From Temnopleurus reevesii (lineage: Eukaryota > Echinodermata > Echinoidea > Temnopleuroida > Temnopleuridae), in NCBI GenBank assembly GCA_036244855.1, contig BQKZ01005693.1:19292-38998 (forward strand): a stretch of DNA of 19,707 bases, given 5' to 3'. Each line of letters begins with the position of its first letter. Position 1 is the stretch's first letter. Positions 16,419 through 19,707 of this stretch are shown here, piece after piece. The notes under the pieces are model-generated. The model had not been told where the DNA came from, searched no databases, and saw only the letters and a program-made list of their open reading frames with translations. The position numbers and the translations under genes were made by a program.

Positions 16419-19400
16419 CTGAATAAAAAAAATTGAATAAGAATTTATAAGGCAACATAAATCCTGACAATTGTGAGAATAAACATAGAGTAAACATCGC
16501 ATGAGTATAATATATGTCTACGAGGGCGTTGCTAGAAAGTTGCAATTGGTCAACTGCATAAAAGTTGGAAATGGAACATGAAAAGCGTATTTTCATTTGC
16601 ACGCTCTCTGCGCTTCTGACAACAAAGTCACAAAATGATGGTTTATATTGGCGCATGCTTATCAACTGCAACTACAACTATCAAACAAAAAAGCCAAAGT
16701 CAAAGGTCTCAATTCTTCACTTTGTAAGCCTTTTGGTTTTACTCTTTGTAAGTCAAAGTTTCTAAAAACAAAGCCGTTTATGTAGTCCCACAGATCCAAT
16801 TTAGGCAAGATTGCCTGTAAATGCAAGTTAGATTTTGGCAAATGCCTACAGGTAACTACAACAAGTTTTGTAACAGCATTCCACATTCTAAAAGTGAGTC
16901 ATCACATAGATTTAGCAATAAATTTACAAAAAAATGTTGATTATACAGTGACATTTATAGTTAGAAACTATTATATAATTAAAAATTTGAAAAAAACACA
17001 CCTAAAAACAAATATTTCCATTAATTACACAATTTTCATATACAAACTACATGAAGTTCAATCAAATCATATTTTACTTACTTTCTTTCAATGGCCTCTG
17101 CCCTGAAAAGGAAAGGAAGAACAAATAATGAAAAAAAAATTGTTGGGCAATATAAAAACAATGTGTAATAATGCCTCCGGCACCACCTTACTGTGCCAGA
17201 GGCCTAATAAAACATTTATCAGTGGGGTAGATAATCGTAAATAGATAGATCTCTCTTCACCGAATAGGGTATACACATGAATCTATATAATAATTTGAAT
17301 GATTCAACGATTTAGTTTCTCAAACAAAATTTGTTGTGTAATCAGTCACAGTGCAGTCATTTTTTTGTTTTTGTTTAAAACCAAAAAAACAATATAAAAC
17401 CAATTAAACCCATGATCATAGAAGGGAAACTTGAGTCCTAAATAATTAGAAATGCAACAAAAATGGACTTGGTTTATTTCATCAATCGGAAGCAAGAACA
17501 GAAACAAAAACACACAGTTTCACAATTGTACATGTACTAGAAAAAACAAGCTTGAATAACAAAGTGTGCAGATCATCCACAGTGAAAAGAACAAAGAGAT
17601 TGGACAAACTAAAAAAAATCCCATTCAAGCTTTCACAATAGCTTATCATATGAAAGAACTTCCCTTCACCCTTATTCAGAAAAAATGTAGAACAGGTGTT
17701 GCACATGTTCACTGAATAAGTAAGGAATTTACTTTGTTTTGTTTTCTATTGCTATTGTGAGGGCCTTAATGGTAGTGTTTTACTTTGTCCAATTTCTTTG
17801 TATGTTCTGCTCACAATAATTACTTACTGAAATCTGAGGTGAGATGCTAAAATATCCATTTTCTTGAGAGTCTGTAAATATAAAAAAAAATATAGTGATC
17901 CAAAAAATATCAAGAATGCTGTAAATAAATTATAGATGAATTTTAACCCTCTCATTGTCTGCTTCTTTCAGAGAAAATCACAACTTTCATTTTTCAATCC
18001 AATTTGTCAGAAATGGAACTCAGACAATACCCCTACTGTTTGTATTCATTGGAAAGTTGCAGTCTCTAGCTTTCCAATGGTACATAACTCAACAGTAGAG
18101 GGCAGTATATAGTGAAACAAGAGCAGATTCATTCTTTCTTGCAAACAATGTTCAATGGCGCCAAAATGCGACTAATGGGGTGTTGCTCAAAAGTTGCAAT
18201 TGATCGCAAGTTGCAGTTGATCGGAACGCGCCAATCAAAATCATTGTTTCATGAGCGTCTTGTTAAATGCGCATACGGTGCGCGAATGAAAATGCGCGTT
18301 ACAGTTTCTGTGTCTTGAGCAGTCTTAAGCACTTTTAAGGAAAAAAAATGGATGAGGCTCAATATAAATCACAACTGTTTTTATTATTATCGCCACAAAT
18401 TATTTCGTAGATTTCCTTCTGACAAAGGTTGTTAAGTTTATATTTGAAAACTCAAGAACACTGTTTATATTCGTAAATTTCCACATTTATATACACTGAA
18501 TAATAAAAGCAATTTGTAACATTTCTAAATCTGCTAGGAAAATGACTTTGCTTGACAGGATTTTTGGACAGATTAAAGGACTAAAACTCCTTCAGAAATC
18601 TTTTTATAAAAGTGTGTATTTTTCATAACAAACAATTTTTTTTTTTTTTTTTTTTTTTTTTTGGGGGGGGGCCTTAACTTTAAGATGACATTTATACATA
18701 CCTGTAGCGAGCTTTCTACTGTGCCTTCTTGAGATGCAAAGTTTTTGGCTGCATGGAGCAACATCTAAAAGACAAGAAAGGAAACATTTATTTCCAGTCT
18801 TCGTAAAAGAAATTGAGCTTGAAACTGAACCTGAACTGAAAACAAAGTGTGTACAGATTATTGGATATGACCAACTATTAACTCGGAAGGTTTTTACAGT
18901 ACTACCGTTAGTTAACTCTCTTCAACTCTTAAAATTATGAAGGAATGAGGTGTGCACAAAATGTTATGCTCTCCCCATACCTCCAACATTTTTACTAGAT
19001 TTAAAATCTAAGTATGATGAAGAAAAAATTAACAAAACAAAGTTCAGAGTTGCTATCTCACAAGCCAAAAAATTTAGCATTTTAATGTTAATATAAAATG
19101 CACTTGAAATTCTGAGGTTTTACAAGATGAGCATAACTTCTTGATGAAGCACTTCCGCACACGCAAGGCTCAAGAATTGGCAAACAAAATGTGATATGGG
19201 GCAGCAGTCAGCCCCCTCCGCCTTGTTGTTGGGAGTCTTGATTGATATTAATTTAAAGTGTACATAAATGCCCTTCTTGATGATTATTTGTACATCTTTA
19301 ATGTGCACATTGAAATAAGTAAGTCCAAAAATCTTCGAACAGCCACGCCCTCCATACACCGACACCACCGAAGTTCGCATTTCTATACCAAGGTCTAAGC

Positions 19401-19557
19401 ACCCTGCATGTCATTCGCACACACCGCCAATTCACGCACTCACCTCATTAGATTTTGAGCTTCTCAACACTTGCCGTGTAAGAGATCCAATATCCGCGAC
19501 GTTTTCTTGAATTTTAAGAGGTAATCTAGGATCCATGTTGTGCGGTTGCATCGACAT
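16367..19557 (-). CDS. BORCS7: BLOC-1-related complex subunit 7, 5 exons
   Basis: On the minus strand the exons are 19557-19444, 18764-18702, 17871-17828, 17102-17082 and 16418-16367. They total 294 nt, 97 residues plus TGA, with GT/AG borders and consistent phases. BORC sits on the cytosolic face of lysosomes and recruits the GTPase ARL8, coupling lysosomes to kinesins. The protein matches human BORCS7 along its length: DIGSLTRQVLRSSKSNEMLL parallels DVIALTKQVLKGSRSSELLG, AAKNFASQE parallels AARNMVLQE, LKKMDILASHLRFQAEAIER parallels LRKMAIITTHLQYQQEAIQK, and LQDQLSTL parallels LQDQLNHL. It is a small helical, coiled-coil-type protein without signal peptide or membrane span. Human length is about 105. 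It is convergent with the lectin gene and is confidently assigned by residue pattern. Confidence 0.92.
16419..17081 (-). other. BORCS7 intron 4
   Basis: Contains a MITE-like segment at about 16524-16685, with GTTGCTAGAAAGTTGCAATT at one side and, reverse-complemented, GTTGTAGTTGCAGTTGATAA at the other. The rest is AT-rich and unrecognised. Confidence 0.65.
16524..16685. repeat. Dispersed repeat with GTTGCARTTGAT ends, copy 1
   Basis: The reverse complement of its right side (GTTGCAGTTGATAAGCATGC then GCCAAT) matches GTTGCAGTTGATCGGAACGC then GCCAAT at about 18211-18236. The left side matches GTTGCTCAAAAGTTGCAATT at 18182. The two copies therefore lie in two introns of the same gene. Confidence 0.6.
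17082..17102 (-). CDS. BORCS7: BORCS7 exon 4 (21-nt micro-exon)
   Basis: The acceptor CTTCCTTTCCTTTTCAG is followed by 21 nt that complete Gln74, encode AEAIER and give two bases of Asn81, before donor GTAAGT. The residues match the QEAIQKN stretch of human BORCS7, and without this exon the seven-residue block is missing. Confidence 0.88.
17103..17827 (-). other. BORCS7 intron 3
   Basis: AT-rich. A short hairpin at about 17169-17204 (AATGCCTCCGGCACCACCTT, then TGCCAGAGGC) shares its sequence with the left end of the Helitron-like element in lectin intron 4 and is probably a remnant of that family. One TACATGTA lies at 17529-17536. No ORF of interest. Confidence 0.65.
17828..17871 (-). CDS. 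BORCS7: BORCS7 exon 3
   Basis: 44 nt encoding residues 60-73 (TLKKMDILASHLRF) plus two bases of Gln74. Acceptor TATTTACAG, donor GTAAGT. Confidence 0.92.
18033..18098. repeat. Nested hairpin
   Basis: An outer stem CTACTGTT/AACAGTAG encloses a perfect 10-bp inner stem CATTGGAAAG/CTTTCCAATG with a 13-base loop. It could be a tiny MITE or a solo palindrome. Confidence 0.7.
18158..18312. repeat. Dispersed repeat with GTTGCARTTGAT ends, copy 2
   Basis: Starts near GGCGCCAAAATGCG and includes two tandem AAGTTGCARTTGATCG segments, then GCGCGAATGAAAATGCGCGT, parallel to GTGCAAATGAAAATACGCTT on the minus strand of copy 1. GC-richer than the surrounding intron. Confidence 0.55.
18702..18764 (-). CDS. 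BORCS7: BORCS7 exon 2
   Basis: Encodes residues 39-59 (MLLHAAKNFASQEGTVESSL then Q), phase 0 at both ends, between acceptor TCTTTTAG and donor GTATGT. It corresponds to the AARNMxxQE helix of human BORCS7. Confidence 0.92.
18765..19443 (-). other. BORCS7 intron 1
   Basis: No recognised repeat or ORF with support. The half next to exon 1 (about 19140-19443) is less AT-rich, as is common close to a promoter. Confidence 0.65.
19444..19557 (-). CDS. BORCS7: BORCS7 exon 1
   Basis: Encodes residues 1-38 and ends AATGAG before donor GTGAGT. In-frame ATGs lie at 19557, 19551 and 19536; an in-frame TAA two codons upstream of the first bounds the frame. The third ATG (MDPRLPLKIQ) may be used instead, which would give 90 residues. 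Confidence 0.88.
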
Positions 19558-19707
19558 ATTATGTTAAATGTTCAAAATCATTAAACTGTAATGAAAACTC
19601 AAATATTTTGCTAATAATGTCGGAAACTGGCGTTCGGCTTCTTGTGGTGGGCAGTCACGCGTGACCACACTGAAAACTTACAGCTAATTTCAAGCGATGT
19701 GATGTGA
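19558..19707 (-). promoter_or_regulatory. BORCS7 5' leader and proximal flank
   Basis: 150 bp upstream of the first ATG to the window edge. It contains a perfect 12-bp palindrome, GTCACGCGTGAC (19654-19665), about 100 bp from the start codon. No TATA box is evident. The transcription start is not determinable, so assignment as promoter is inference. Confidence 0.4.

Larger units (their letters stand above)
17872..18701 (-). other. BORCS7 intron 2
   Basis: Contains a nested hairpin (18033-18098), the second copy of the GTTGCARTTGAT repeat (about 18158-18312) and a T27-G9 homopolymer junction (18636-18671) about 30 bases past the exon 2 donor. Confidence 0.7.

Noticed and set aside
19120..19380. 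86-residue minus-strand frame in BORCS7 intron 1
   Set aside because: BORCS7 exons 1 and 2 join directly in phase 0 with continuous homology, leaving no room for this sequence.

Overview
This is a eukaryotic (animal) window. It is AT-rich, has intron-bearing genes, carries dense transposon debris and shows no bacterial features. The repeats include a tRNA-derived SINE with a TTATT tail, pogo-type TA-flanked MITEs, a Helitron-like element with PSVRP-type repeats, and a high count of the palindrome TACATGTA. They suggest a marine invertebrate deuterostome, probably an echinoderm. That placement is inference from repeat style, not proof.

Two complete protein genes can be assembled exon by exon, and they converge. 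On the + strand (453-10396) is an 8-exon gene for a VIP36/VIPL-type L-type lectin (LMAN2/LMAN2L family), a cargo receptor of the early secretory pathway. Its exons join to exactly 330 codons plus stop, with all splice phases matching. On the - strand (19557-16367) is a 5-exon gene for BORCS7, a small subunit of the BORC lysosome-positioning complex (97 aa). One of its exons is only 21 nt long. A possible third gene is represented only by one likely partial exon on the - strand at the left edge (1-119).

Layout: 1-119, possible coding exon (-); 120-452, lectin gene 5' flank; 453-10396, lectin gene. Its introns hold a SINE (intron 1), two MITE-like elements (intron 2), a ~0.95 kb Helitron-like element (intron 4), decayed copies of exon 6 (introns 5 and 6), a 5'-truncated LINE with target-site duplications (intron 6) and a long-arm foldback element (intron 7). 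10397-15021 is the lectin 3' side plus intergenic sequence, rich in MITEs (one nested inside another) and a 149-bp direct repeat. 15022-16366 is the probable BORCS7 3' side, containing a four-copy ~130-bp tandem array. 16367-19557 is BORCS7. 19558-19707 is its promoter-proximal flank, with a perfect 12-bp palindrome.

The two genes act in different trafficking steps: glycoprotein export between ER and Golgi, and lysosome transport along microtubules. Nothing in the sequence suggests they are co-regulated. No novel defence or metabolic system is present. The most interesting material is the history written in introns 5 and 6 (local duplication and decay of exon 6, then LINE insertion into a duplicated intron), a Helitron-like element starting within a few bases of a splice donor and carrying nuclear-receptor-like DR1 motifs, and a lectin sugar-loop substitution.
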